A DNA stretch of 64,000 bases, taken from assembly GCF_009650435.1 (NCBI RefSeq), contig NZ_VVIP01000043.1:62001-126000 (forward strand), read 5' to 3'. Position numbers and translations under genes: made by a program. The stretch comes from Foetidibacter luteolus (lineage in GTDB: Bacteria; Bacteroidota; Bacteroidia; Chitinophagales; Chitinophagaceae). Positions 17,467-25,166 of this stretch are shown one piece after another (position 1 is the stretch's first letter; every line of letters starts with the position of its first letter). The notes under the pieces were generated by a model that was not told the DNA's origin, ran no database searches, and worked only from the letters and a program-made list of their open reading frames with translations.

Positions 17467-18351
17467 ATGATAACCAGGCGCTCGTTTATTAAAACCACCA
17501 CACTTGCTTCAGCCGGCTTGTTGGTAAAATCTGCCTATGCGGCAAAAGGTAAAGGCTATATTGGCCTTCAGCTATATACCGTACGCGATGCCATGCAGCA
17601 AGACGCCGCAGGTACACTGGCCAAAGTAGCACAAATTGGTTTTAACTCTGTGGAGGGTGCTACCTATACAGGCTCTCAAAAGTTTTATGGAATGGATGCC
17701 AAAACATTTGCCGCAGCATTAAAACAAAACGGGTTAATTATACCCAGTGCGCACTACCGCCTGGGGCAGGAAAAAACAAATGGCACCGACACAAAAGGAA
17801 CTATCCTGCATGAGTGGGACAAAGCTGTAGATGATGCCGCTGCTGCCGGTATTAAACACATGGTTTGCGCTTACCTATCTGCCGAAGAGCGGGGCAACCT
17901 GGACCACTATAAAAAGCTGGCCGATGAATTTAACAAGGCTGCCGCAACCTGTAAAAAAGCCGGCATACAATTTTGCTACCACAACCACGATTTTGAATTT
18001 GAAGCGCAGGATGGCGAACTGCCTTATGATATACTGCTGAACAATACCGATAAAGACCTGGTTAAAATGGAGCTTGACCTGTACTGGGTTGCCAAAGCCG
18101 GTAAGGATGCAGTAACACTGTTTAACCAGCACCCTGGCCGTTTTCCGTTATGGCATGTAAAAGATATGGACAATACCCCCGAAAAAGCGTTTACCGAGGT
18201 GGGCAACGGCACTATAGACTTTAAAAACATATTCGCCCACGCCAAAACATCTGGCATGAAGTACTTTTTTGTAGAGCAGGACAGGTGCCCGGGCTCTCCG
18301 TTTGACAGCATTACCAAAAGCATAGCTTATATCAAGGGCAATCTTGTATAG
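17467..18351 (+). CDS. Tat-exported sugar phosphate isomerase/epimerase-like protein
   Basis: The 294-residue protein starts with a twin-arginine-type signal (MITRRSFIKTTTLASAGLLV), then an AP-endonuclease-2 TIM barrel: GLQLYTVRDAM, FNSVEGATYTG, CYHNHDFEFE, VKMELDLYWVAKAG, WHVKDMD and YFFVEQDRC. The His, Glu and Asp residues in these strands are the usual metal ligands of the xylose-isomerase-like family. Such periplasmic members probably act on sugars or sugar derivatives; the substrate is unknown. ATG at 17467 is preferred over an upstream start because it gives the RR motif at residues 4-5. Confidence 0.88.
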   Translation: MITRRSFIKTTTLASAGLLVKSAYAAKGKGYIGLQLYTVRDAMQQDAAGTLAKVAQIGFNSVEGATYTGSQKFYGMDAKTFAAALKQNGLIIPSAHYRLGQEKTNGTDTKGTILHEWDKAVDDAAAAGIKHMVCAYLSAEERGNLDHYKKLADEFNKAAATCKKAGIQFCYHNHDFEFEAQDGELPYDILLNNTDKDLVKMELDLYWVAKAGKDAVTLFNQHPGRFPLWHVKDMDNTPEKAFTEVGNGTIDFKNIFAHAKTSGMKYFFVEQDRCPGSPFDSITKSIAYIKGNLV

Positions 18352-18429
18352 TTAGGTAGATACAGGTTTGGCATGTTCCTCAACCCAGCGCTTCTAATAC
18401 CCGCTTAAATGCCGCCATAAAATACAGGT

Positions 18430-18490
18430 GTAAACGCTGTGCGACGCAAGGGACGATGCCATGAAAAACAAATAGCCGGGCTCATAAAAA
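18430..18490 (+). repeat. Dispersed repeat family A, copy 5
   Basis: Forward copy with GTGCGACGCAAGGGACGATG and the tail GCCGGGCTCATAAAAAA. The 5' part diverges from the consensus. Confidence 0.65.
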
Positions 18491-18696
18491 ACCGTTGTAT
18501 AAAATCTATCTGGCAGACAAACAATCATTTGTTTGCTGTAGATTGTTAACCATATTTTCATAAAAAAACATACCCACATATTATAAACATTGTTATTTTT
18601 ACGCCCTTAAACAATTTTAGATAACAATTTCATCTTTAACTGAAGTTGAAACAGAACACAACACATATTCAGGTTAGCTCCTCTCATTCATACAGA

Positions 18697-18765
18697 ATGG
18701 GTGTTGTTTCTTTTACTTGCCCCAACCCTTTCATTTCCCGACCGATCCGACGACCTCGTATCTGA
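18697..18765 (+). CDS. Possible Arg-rich leader peptide of the arginine operon
   Basis: A 22-codon frame starts at ATG 18697 and stops at TGA 18763-18765. Its C-terminal half reads SRPIRRPRI, with four Arg in the last eight residues (three CGA and one CGT codon). It lies upstream of a hairpin with a T-run (18804-18840) and 106 bp before the first gene of the arginine operon. This is the layout of amino-acid attenuators in which ribosome stalling at Arg codons prevents termination. No strong ribosome binding site is visible, as usual in Bacteroidota. Expression and function are inferred; the frame could also be chance. Confidence 0.45.
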   Translation: MGVVSFTCPNPFISRPIRRPRI

Positions 18766-18803
18766 TACTTCCGCATTGACAGACTTTAGCACCAGCGAAA
18801 GGG

Positions 18804-18840
18804 GCGGACTTATCGAATAAGCCGCATGTATTTTTATTTT
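18804..18840 (+). terminator. Terminator-like hairpin (possible attenuator) before the arginine operon
   Basis: GCGG-a-CTTAT (18804-18813) pairs with ATAAG-CCGC (18817-18825) around CGA, with one bulged A, and is followed by ATGTATTTTTATTTT. No full gene ends just before it; only the Arg-rich leader frame does. A short complementary TCCGC at 18770-18774 could pair with the 5' arm as a weak antiterminator. Confidence 0.55.
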
Positions 18841-18871
18841 CTTCGGTTAGCAATTTTTACAAACAAACAAA

Positions 18872-19585
18872 GTGGAACAGAACAACATCATTATACGGGT
18901 TGCAGAATTAACTGATACACACTACGCCATACGGATAACAGACGAAATGGAAGCTTCGGCCAAAGCCCGTGGTACCGGCATTGCCAAACGTTCTCCCGAA
19001 TATATTGCCCAGAAAATGCTGGAGGGTAAGGCTGTAATCGCCCTTACCACTACCGGCCAGTGGGTAGGCTTTTGCTATATTGAAACCTGGAGCCATGGCA
19101 GCTATGTTGCCAACAGCGGGTTGATAGTATCCCCGGAATTTAGAAAAAGCGGGGTTGCCAAAGGCATTAAGAAGAGGATATTCGACCTATCAAGAGAATT
19201 ATACCCCAATGCAAAAATATTTGGCTTAACCACCGGGCTTGCTGTAATGAAAATTAACAGCGAGTTGGGTTATGAGCCTGTTACCTATAGTGAACTTACG
19301 CAGGATGAAGCTTTTTGGGCCGGCTGTAAAAGCTGCGTGAACTATGACATTTTGATGAGTAAGGAAAGAAAGAACTGCATGTGCACAGCAATGCTTTATG
19401 ATCCAAAAGACCACTATACCCCTGAAGAAACCACGCAGGATTTTGAGAAGAAAAGTAAAGTGTATGAAAGGTTGTTGCGGCTGAAGCAATTGTTTGTAAA
19501 AGACAAAGATAAAAACGGCAACAGGAAAATGGTAAGCAATGGCCCAAGGCCAAAATCTTTGCTGCAATATTTCTTTAATTTATAA
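18872..19585 (+). CDS. GNAT acetyltransferase at the head of the arginine operon (candidate N-acetylglutamate synthase)
   Basis: The 237-residue protein starts with GTG; the first strand IIIRVAELTD begins only 5 residues in, so GTG fits better than the downstream ATG at 18947. GNAT core signs are WVGFCYIETW, NSGLIVSPEFRKSGVAKGIKK (acetyl-CoA pyrophosphate-loop region) and GLTTGLAVMKINSELGYEPV. An unusual C-terminal segment holds C-K-S-C and, 14 residues later, C-M-C, suggesting a bound metal. The operon lacks argA and argJ but has argE, so an acyl-glutamate synthase is required; this gene is the obvious candidate. Acetyl versus succinyl transfer cannot be told. Confidence 0.75.
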   Translation: MEQNNIIIRVAELTDTHYAIRITDEMEASAKARGTGIAKRSPEYIAQKMLEGKAVIALTTTGQWVGFCYIETWSHGSYVANSGLIVSPEFRKSGVAKGIKKRIFDLSRELYPNAKIFGLTTGLAVMKINSELGYEPVTYSELTQDEAFWAGCKSCVNYDILMSKERKNCMCTAMLYDPKDHYTPEETTQDFEKKSKVYERLLRLKQLFVKDKDKNGNRKMVSNGPRPKSLLQYFFNL

Positions 19586-19591
19586 AACCTA

Positions 19592-19616
19592 CATCCCTGC
19601 AGAAGGGATTTTTTAT
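19592..19616 (+). terminator. Terminator between the GNAT gene and argG
   Basis: ATCCCT (19593-19598) pairs with AGGGAT (19604-19609), followed by a run of T. The stem is short, so it may be only partly effective and reduce read-through into argG. Confidence 0.6.
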
Positions 19617-19650
19617 AACCGCTTTCTTAATTCTTATATACAGATTTACA

Positions 19651-20895
19651 ATGAGTGACTCAAAAAATTTAAGTGAAAACATGGCGGGCAAAAAAGTTGT
19701 TCTTGGATTTTCCGGCGGGTTAGATACCACCTTTTGTGTAAAGTATTTAGGAGAGGATAACGGTTACGAAGTGCACAGTGTTATTGTAAACACCGGTGGG
19801 TTTAGTGAAGATGAACTGAAAAAGATAGAAGCACATGCTTATAAACTTGGTGTAAAAACACATACCACTGTTGACGCCGTAAAAGGTTATTATGACCGGA
19901 TCATCAAATACCTGGTTTTTGGAAACACTTTAAAGAACAATACTTACCCTTTAAGCGTAAGTGCAGAACGCCTTGTACAGGCACTGCATATTGCGGAACA
20001 TGTAAAAGCATTGGGTGCAACTGCTGTTGCACATGGCAGCACCGGCGCCGGTAACGACCAGGTGCGTTTTGATATGGTGTTTAATATTATGATACCTGGC
20101 GTTGAAATTATTACACCTATACGCGATTTAAAATTAAGCCGGGAAGCAGAGATAGAATACCTGAAGAAAAAAGGTGTGGAGATGAATTTTGAGAAGGCTG
20201 CCTACTCCATCAACAAAGGTTTATGGGGTACCAGTGTTGGTGGCCGGGAAACATTATCATCTAAAGGAATCCTGCCTGAAGAAGCATGGCCTACGCAGGT
20301 AACAAAATCAGGCAGCGAAGAAGTAAAACTGCATTTTGAGAAAGGTGAGTTAACGGCCGTAAACGATCGATCATTTACACACCCGTCAGAAGCAATTCAA
20401 CATTTACAATCCATTGCCGGCGCTTATGGCGTTGGCCGTGACATACATGTAGGTGATACCATCATCGGCATAAAAGGCCGGGTAGGTTTTGAAGCAGCAG
20501 CGCCAATGGTTATTCTGAAAGCGCACCATGCATTAGAAAAGCACGTGCTTACCAAATGGCAACTTAGCTGGAAAGACAATATTGCTAACTTTTACGGCAA
20601 CTGGATGCATGAAGGCCAGATTCTTGACCCTGTGATGCGAGACATTGAAGCCTTTCTGCAAAGCTCTCAGCAGAATGTTACCGGTGACGTGTATGTGTTA
20701 TTGCAACCCTACCGTTTCCAGGTTATTGGTATAGAAAGCAAGTACGATTTAATGAACAGCAAGTTTGGTAAATATGGTGAAATGAATAATGGCTGGACAG
20801 GGGAAGATGTGCGTGGCTTCAGCAAGATATTCGGTAACCAGACAGCCATGTTTCATTTAGTGAAGGAGGATGCGGAGAATACCCCCAACCCCTAA
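19651..20895 (+). CDS. argG: Argininosuccinate synthase
   Basis: The enzyme joins citrulline and aspartate with ATP to form argininosuccinate, the penultimate arginine step. It has 414 residues with the N-type ATP pyrophosphatase motif VVLGFSGGLDTTFCV near residue 15, HGSTGAGNDQVRFDMVF, and NKGLWGTSVGGRE, typical of the divergent Bacteroidota ArgG group. A second in-frame ATG at 19681 (MAGKKVVLGF) could be the true start. The last codons (TPNP-stop) come from a CCCCTAAAGGGG repeat that also supplies the TAA stop. It is the second gene of the arginine operon. Confidence 0.96.
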   Translation: MSDSKNLSENMAGKKVVLGFSGGLDTTFCVKYLGEDNGYEVHSVIVNTGGFSEDELKKIEAHAYKLGVKTHTTVDAVKGYYDRIIKYLVFGNTLKNNTYPLSVSAERLVQALHIAEHVKALGATAVAHGSTGAGNDQVRFDMVFNIMIPGVEIITPIRDLKLSREAEIEYLKKKGVEMNFEKAAYSINKGLWGTSVGGRETLSSKGILPEEAWPTQVTKSGSEEVKLHFEKGELTAVNDRSFTHPSEAIQHLQSIAGAYGVGRDIHVGDTIIGIKGRVGFEAAAPMVILKAHHALEKHVLTKWQLSWKDNIANFYGNWMHEGQILDPVMRDIEAFLQSSQQNVTGDVYVLLQPYRFQVIGIESKYDLMNSKFGKYGEMNNGWTGEDVRGFSKIFGNQTAMFHLVKEDAENTPNP

Positions 20896-20901
20896 AGGGG
20901 A
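20881..20901. repeat. CCCCTAAAGGGG repeat, copy P1 (argG stop)
   Basis: ACCCCCAACCCCTAAAGGGG overlaps the last four codons and the TAA stop of argG. It is inverted relative to copy P2 70 bp downstream. Confidence 0.75.
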
Positions 20902-20931
20902 GTATGGATTTATCATCACTTGTTTATTCTC

Positions 20932-21312
20932 ATGCAACAAGAAACCAGTCTATACATAAAACAAAAAAACAACATCCCTTTAGGGGCTGGGGGTAATCAT
21001 TATACGTGGGGTGACAACTGCGATGGCTGGGTGCTGGTAGATACAGAAGCCTTATCCGTAAAGCAGGAGTGCATGCCAGCGCAAACTGGCGAAGCGTTAC
21101 ATTATCATCAAAAAGCGCAGCAATTCTTTTTTATTCTTACAGGAATTGCAACCTTTGAAGTGGAAAATGAAATTTATACGGTGCATCCAGGTCAGGGCTT
21201 TCATATAGAAGCCGGCAAAACGCATCGGATTTTAAACAATACACCGCAAGACCTTGAATTTATTTTAAGCTCTCAACCCTCAACCGGCAATGACAGATTT
21301 AATTGTGTTTAA
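20932..21312 (+). CDS. Cupin-domain protein in the arginine operon
   Basis: The 126-residue single-domain cupin has the first cupin motif in GEALHYHQKAQQFFFILTG and the second in VHPGQGFHIEAGKTHRIL, so a metal-binding beta barrel is likely (His at HYH, Gln/Glu nearby and His in THR). Residues 13-20 (NNIPLGAGG) are encoded by an inserted CCCCTTTAGGGG-type repeat. The role in arginine synthesis is unknown; a sensor or a housekeeping passenger are both possible. Start ATG 20932 is chosen; an upstream TTG at 20920 is also in frame. Confidence 0.8.
   Translation: MQQETSLYIKQKNNIPLGAGGNHYTWGDNCDGWVLVDTEALSVKQECMPAQTGEALHYHQKAQQFFFILTGIATFEVENEIYTVHPGQGFHIEAGKTHRILNNTPQDLEFILSSQPSTGNDRFNCV
20975..20995. 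repeat. CCCCTAAAGGGG repeat, copy P2 (inside the cupin gene)
   Basis: TCCCTTTAGGGGCTGGGGGT is in reverse orientation relative to P1 at 20881 and translated in frame as IPLGAG. P1 and P2 bracket a 73-bp segment that includes the cupin start. Confidence 0.75.
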
Positions 21313-21324
21313 TTAGTCAGCAGC

Positions 21325-22308
21325 ATGAGCAAACATATTAAAGTAGGAATAGTAGGAGGTGCAGGGTACACCGGAGGCGAATTAATAAGGTTATTGATTC
21401 ACCACCCCAATGCCGAAATTATTTTTGTGCACAGCAAAAGCAATGCAGGCAACTCATTACACAAAGTACATAGCGATCTTATCGGTGAAACCGCCATCCG
21501 CTTTACGGATGAGTTGAGCAGCAATATTGATGTACTGTTTTTGTGCACAGGCCATGGCGAGGCAAAGAAATTTCTTGAGGCAAATGCTATAGCTGACCAT
21601 ATTAAGGTTATTGATTTATCCAACGATTTTCGCCTGGCTCAAAACTCACAACTTGAAGCCCGCAGCTTTATCTACGGCCTTCCTGAGCTAAACAAAACAG
21701 CTATCCAGTCAGCGCAAAATATAGCCAACCCAGGTTGTTTTGCAACGGCTATTCAACTGGGATTGTTGCCACTGGCCCAGGCTGGTTTGCTGGATGAAGT
21801 CTACACAACCGGCATCACCGGCTCTACTGGCGCCGGGCAGGGCTTGAGCAGTACTTCTCACTTTAGTTGGCGGGCAAATAATATACAGGCCTACAAAACA
21901 TTAACCCACCAGCACCTGGGCGAAATAGGGCAATCATTATTGCAATTACAGCCCGTCGGAAAAATTGACCTCAGCTTTGTTCCCTGGCGGGGCGACTTTA
22001 CAAGAGGCATCTTCATCAGCTCAACAGTACATTCCGAAAAATCAATAGAGCAGTTAACTGCGATGTATAAAGATTTTTACGAGTCACATCCTTTCACCAT
22101 TGTTAGCGATGACCCCATCTTTTTAAAACAGGTAGTCAACACCAACAAATGTATTATTCAACTGGAGAAAGTAGGCACCAAACTGGTGGTTCACTCTATC
22201 ATAGATAATCTTTTAAAAGGTGCATCAGGACAGGCCGTTCAAAACATGAACCTTTTGTTTGGTATAGAAGAAACCGCAGGGCTTAAGCTGAAGGCTAACT
22301 ACTTTTAA
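21325..22308 (+). CDS. argC: N-acetyl-gamma-glutamyl-phosphate reductase
   Basis: The enzyme reduces acyl-glutamyl phosphate to the semialdehyde with NADPH. The 327-residue protein has the Rossmann start VGIVGGAGYTGGELIRLL, the catalytic-cysteine signature IANPGCFATAIQLGLLPL, and GITGSTGAGQGL. Size is normal for the short type-1 form. It starts 12 nt after the cupin gene and belongs to the arginine operon. Confidence 0.96.
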   Translation: MSKHIKVGIVGGAGYTGGELIRLLIHHPNAEIIFVHSKSNAGNSLHKVHSDLIGETAIRFTDELSSNIDVLFLCTGHGEAKKFLEANAIADHIKVIDLSNDFRLAQNSQLEARSFIYGLPELNKTAIQSAQNIANPGCFATAIQLGLLPLAQAGLLDEVYTTGITGSTGAGQGLSSTSHFSWRANNIQAYKTLTHQHLGEIGQSLLQLQPVGKIDLSFVPWRGDFTRGIFISSTVHSEKSIEQLTAMYKDFYESHPFTIVSDDPIFLKQVVNTNKCIIQLEKVGTKLVVHSIIDNLLKGASGQAVQNMNLLFGIEETAGLKLKANYF

Positions 22309-22354
22309 CTGATTAGCCGTTTAAAGGAAAACACATCAAAACATTTAATATAAC

Positions 22355-23599
22355 ATGAGCAACTCACAAAATAATCAAACATCCCAGGTTCCCCCTTCAG
22401 GGGGCGGAGGGGGTGTACTTTTCGACGTCTACCCGCTTAACAACATCACCATTACAAGGGCACAAGGTTCTTACGTTTGGGATGATAATGGAGCACAGTA
22501 TCTTGATATGTATGGTGGCCATGCAGTAATAAGTATTGGCCATACACACCCGCATTGGGTAAAGCGCATAGAAGAGCAACTGCAAAAAATTGCCTTCTAT
22601 TCCAACTCTGTTCATATCCCCATTCAGCAAGAATTGGCTGATAAATTAGTAAAGCTTAGCGGAAAGGAAAATTACCAGCTTTTCCTGGTAAACAGTGGTG
22701 CGGAAGCCAATGAGAATGCCTTAAAACTGGCTTCGTTTTATACCGGAAAAAAGAAAATTGTTGCCTTTAAAAAATCGTTTCATGGAAGAACATCCCTGGC
22801 TGTTGCCGCGACAGATAATCCATCCATCGTAGCGCCTGTAAACCAAACAGACAATGTTGACTTTCTTCCTTTCAATGATGAAGATGCTTTAAAAACCTAC
22901 TTTCAAACAAAAGGCAAAGATGTTGCCGCGGTTATTATAGAAGGCATACAAGGCGTGGGCGGCATTAACATTGCCAGTGAAAGTTTCCTGCAACTTATTC
23001 GCCGCCTGTGCGACCAGAACAATGCAGTGTATATTGCCGACAGCGTACAGTGCGGTTATGGCCGTAGCGGCAAGTTTTTTTCTCACGATTATGCAGGCGT
23101 AAATGCCGATATCTATACCATGGCCAAAGGCATGGGTAACGGCTTTCCTATTGGTGGTATTTTAATTGCACCTCACATCAAACCAAAGCATGGTATGCTG
23201 GGTACAACGTTTGGCGGCAATCATTTGGCATGCGCTGCTGCGCTTGCCGTGCTGGAAGTATTGGAAGAGGAAAAATTGATTGACATAGCCAAGCAGCGTG
23301 GCACTTATTTACTCAACCGCTTAAAGGCAGTAAAGGGTATTGAAAATGTTCGTGGCCGTGGACTGATGATTGGCTTTGATGTGCCTGAAGATTTGAAAGG
23401 TTTGCGCAGCAAGTTGTTGAATGATTATTTCATCTTTACCGGCGAAGCCAAGCCGAACGTAATAAGGTTATTACCTTCATTGGGTATTTCAAGAAAGCAG
23501 GTAGATGAGTTTTTAGACACGTTGCAGGATGCTATTGCGGAGATGAAACCCCCGGCTCCTAAAGGGGAGAAAGAAGAAGTAGCGACTGTAACCGAATAG
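22355..23599 (+). CDS. argD: Acetylornithine aminotransferase
   Basis: This PLP enzyme converts acyl-glutamate semialdehyde to acyl-ornithine using glutamate. It has 414 residues in the class-III aminotransferase fold. Signs are DMYGGHAVISIGHTHP, NSGAEANENALKLA, the PLP-binding DSVQCGYGRSGKFF and the Schiff-base lysine in TMAKGMGNGFPIGG. Both ends carry repeat-derived peptides: PPSGGGGG at residues about 13-20 from a CCCCCTTCAGGGGG repeat, and PPAPKGEKEEVATVTE from another at the C-terminus. Neither is expected in the family. It lies 46 bp after argC. Confidence 0.95.
   Translation: MSNSQNNQTSQVPPSGGGGGVLFDVYPLNNITITRAQGSYVWDDNGAQYLDMYGGHAVISIGHTHPHWVKRIEEQLQKIAFYSNSVHIPIQQELADKLVKLSGKENYQLFLVNSGAEANENALKLASFYTGKKKIVAFKKSFHGRTSLAVAATDNPSIVAPVNQTDNVDFLPFNDEDALKTYFQTKGKDVAAVIIEGIQGVGGINIASESFLQLIRRLCDQNNAVYIADSVQCGYGRSGKFFSHDYAGVNADIYTMAKGMGNGFPIGGILIAPHIKPKHGMLGTTFGGNHLACAAALAVLEVLEEEKLIDIAKQRGTYLLNRLKAVKGIENVRGRGLMIGFDVPEDLKGLRSKLLNDYFIFTGEAKPNVIRLLPSLGISRKQVDEFLDTLQDAIAEMKPPAPKGEKEEVATVTE
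22389..22417. repeat. CCCCTAAAGGGG repeat, copy P3 (argD N-terminus)
   Basis: TTCCCCCTTCAGGGGGCGGA then GGGGGTGTA, read in frame as V-P-P-S-G5-V near the start of argD. Confidence 0.75.
23547..23570. repeat. CCCCTAAAGGGG repeat, copy P4 (argD C-terminus)
   Basis: AACCCCCGGCTCCTAAAGGG then GAGA, translated as PPAPKGE near the end of argD. Confidence 0.75.
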
Positions 23600-24104
23600 T
23601 GATTTGGATACCAGCGTTCGGTTCTTCGTGGCGACTTCGTTGCGTCGCAATCCGTTCATCGTTCGGAGCTATGTGGAGCAATTAAGCGAAGGGCGCTCTG
23701 CGAAGTCTTTTGCTCTGCGAAGTCTCCAGACTTCGCAGAATTATGCATCAAGTCTCTGACTTGATATTATATAATCGCCGGAGGCGATAGAATAAAAATG
23801 CGAAGCGAAGACGCTTCGCATAGCAGCACAAGTATTAAGTTCTTTTAAAATAAAATTCAATTTGGATAAGGCCACGCAAATATGTCTTATTAACCCAGGC
23901 TTTAAAGCCTGGGCTATACGATCGCAAACAACATGGCTTTAGCCAAAGTAGTTATCAAATAAAACTTTTGAATATTGTGAGGTTGACTGCATCTTGCTGA
24001 ATAATGAGACAATCGCACAAGAGTGCGACGTAACGATGCATCATAGTAGTAATGAAGTCCGGTGCCAAAAAAATCATTTACATAAATAACCAGTTTCCCA
24101 ATTA
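23600..24104. other. Palindrome-rich gap between argD and argF'
   Basis: No gene is seen. The region contains several perfect hairpins: TCTGCGAAGTCT-cc-AGACTTCGCAGA (about 23717-23742), ATCAAGTC-tct-GACTTGAT, TGCGAAGCG-aaga-CGCTTCGCA (about 23799-23820) and the palindrome CCCAGGCTTTAAAGCCTGGG (about 23897-23916). A family A copy (23995-24072) and a partial one near 23637 (GTTGCGTCGCAATCC) are also present. It splits the arginine operon in two transcription-wise if any hairpin terminates. Confidence 0.65.
23995..24072 (+). repeat. Dispersed repeat family A, copy 6
   Basis: GCTGAATAATGAGACAATCG, then CACAAGAGTGCGACGTAACG, then ATGCATCATAGTAGTAATGA and AGTCCGGTGCCAAAAAAA: an almost complete family A copy. 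Confidence 0.75.
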
Positions 24105-25121
24105 ATGGAAAGTTCTGTACAAAGCCTTCTTAAAACACGTGATTCAGGAATAAAAAGTTTTATTTCTGCACATGATGTAACCAACATTAATGCACTTGTT
24201 GCAAAAGCACTGGACTATAAGGCAAATCCGCTGAAAGATAAAACGCTGGGTGAAAATAAGCGTATTGGTTTATTGTTCTTAAACCCCAGTTTGCGTACAC
24301 GTTTAAGTACGCAGGTGGCTGCTGCTAACCTGGGCATGGAGCCGATTGTTTTTAATGTTGACAAAGAAGGCTGGGCGCTTGAATTTGAAGAAGGCGCCAT
24401 TATGAGCGGCAGCACCGTAGAGCATATTAAAGACGCTGCACCTGTGCTGGGCAATTACTTCGACATACTTTGCATAAGGACTTTTCCATCGTTGAAAAAC
24501 CGGGAAGATGATTACAGTGAATTGTATATATCGCAATTCATGAAGTATTGTGGTGTGCCCGTGATAAGCCTGGAAAGTGCAACGCTGCACCCATTACAAT
24601 CTCTCACTGATATTATTACTATTAAGGAAGTTCTAAACCAGCAACCTGTTACCGGCAACCGGCAACTGAAAATAGTTCTCACCTGGGCGCCGCATGTAAA
24701 ACCATTGCCGCAATGTGTTGCCAACAGTTTTGCGCAGTGGGTGAATGCATGGGGCGAAGCGGATTTTGTAATTACGCATCCGGAAGAGTATGAACTGGAT
24801 GAACAATTTTCAAAAGGAGCTACCATTACGCATAACCAGGACGAAGCATTGAAAGATGCCGACTTTGTGTATGTTAAAAACTGGAGCACATTTAAAGACT
24901 ACGGCAAGATATATGAGAACGACCCTGCCTGGATGATGACAGAAGAAAAGTTGAAACTTACCAATAATGCTAAAGTGATGCATTGTCTTCCTGTGAGAAG
25001 AAATGTTGAATTAAGCGATGAAATACTGGATGGGCCAAACAGCATCGTAACTCAACAGGCGGCTAACAGGGTATGGGCGGCACAGGCGGTGATTAGTGAA
25101 ATCCTAACCCCCATCCCTTAA
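24105..25121 (+). CDS. argF': N-acylornithine carbamoyltransferase (ArgF' type)
   Basis: The enzyme carbamoylates an N-acylated ornithine, the route used by Bacteroidota and Xanthomonas instead of plain ornithine transcarbamylase. The 338-residue protein has the carbamoyl-phosphate motif NPSLRTRLSTQ, HPLQSLTDIITI, WAPHVKPLPQ and HCLPVRRN. At the position that is Pro90 in the Bacteroides succinyl enzyme and Glu92 in the Xanthomonas acetyl enzyme, this protein has Val (GSTVEH), so acyl preference is open. A word repeat encodes NQQPVTGNRQL in a loop near residue 180, and the stop lies within a CCCTTAAAGGGG repeat. Confidence 0.92.
   Translation: MESSVQSLLKTRDSGIKSFISAHDVTNINALVAKALDYKANPLKDKTLGENKRIGLLFLNPSLRTRLSTQVAAANLGMEPIVFNVDKEGWALEFEEGAIMSGSTVEHIKDAAPVLGNYFDILCIRTFPSLKNREDDYSELYISQFMKYCGVPVISLESATLHPLQSLTDIITIKEVLNQQPVTGNRQLKIVLTWAPHVKPLPQCVANSFAQWVNAWGEADFVITHPEEYELDEQFSKGATITHNQDEALKDADFVYVKNWSTFKDYGKIYENDPAWMMTEEKLKLTNNAKVMHCLPVRRNVELSDEILDGPNSIVTQQAANRVWAAQAVISEILTPIP
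24636..24667. repeat. CAACC word repeat inside argF'
   Basis: AACCAGCAACCTGTTACCGG then CAACCGGCAACTG is in frame within argF' (NQQPVTGNRQL). It is built from the same words as the inverted repeats flanking the four-helix-bundle gene at 27504 and 28058. Confidence 0.65.
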
Positions 25122-25137
25122 AGGGGTGTTTGGCTTG
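25106..25137. repeat. CCCCTAAAGGGG repeat, copy P5 (left flank of the DUF559 gene)
   Basis: AACCCCCATCCCTTAAAGGG then GTGTTTGGCTTG. It contains the argF' stop codon and is inverted relative to copy P6 at 25583-25609; together they bracket the DUF559 gene. Confidence 0.75.
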
Positions 25138-25166
25138 CCTGTTGAAATTGTTTTAAAATCCGTACT

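Larger units (their letters stand above)
18352..18871. other. Leader region of the arginine operon
   Basis: The 520-bp region holds a family A copy (18430-18490), an AT-rich stretch with a promoter-like TATTTTTAC near 18594, a possible Arg-rich leader peptide (18697-18765) and a terminator-like hairpin (18804-18840). It is the presumed regulatory region of the arginine operon. Confidence 0.5.
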
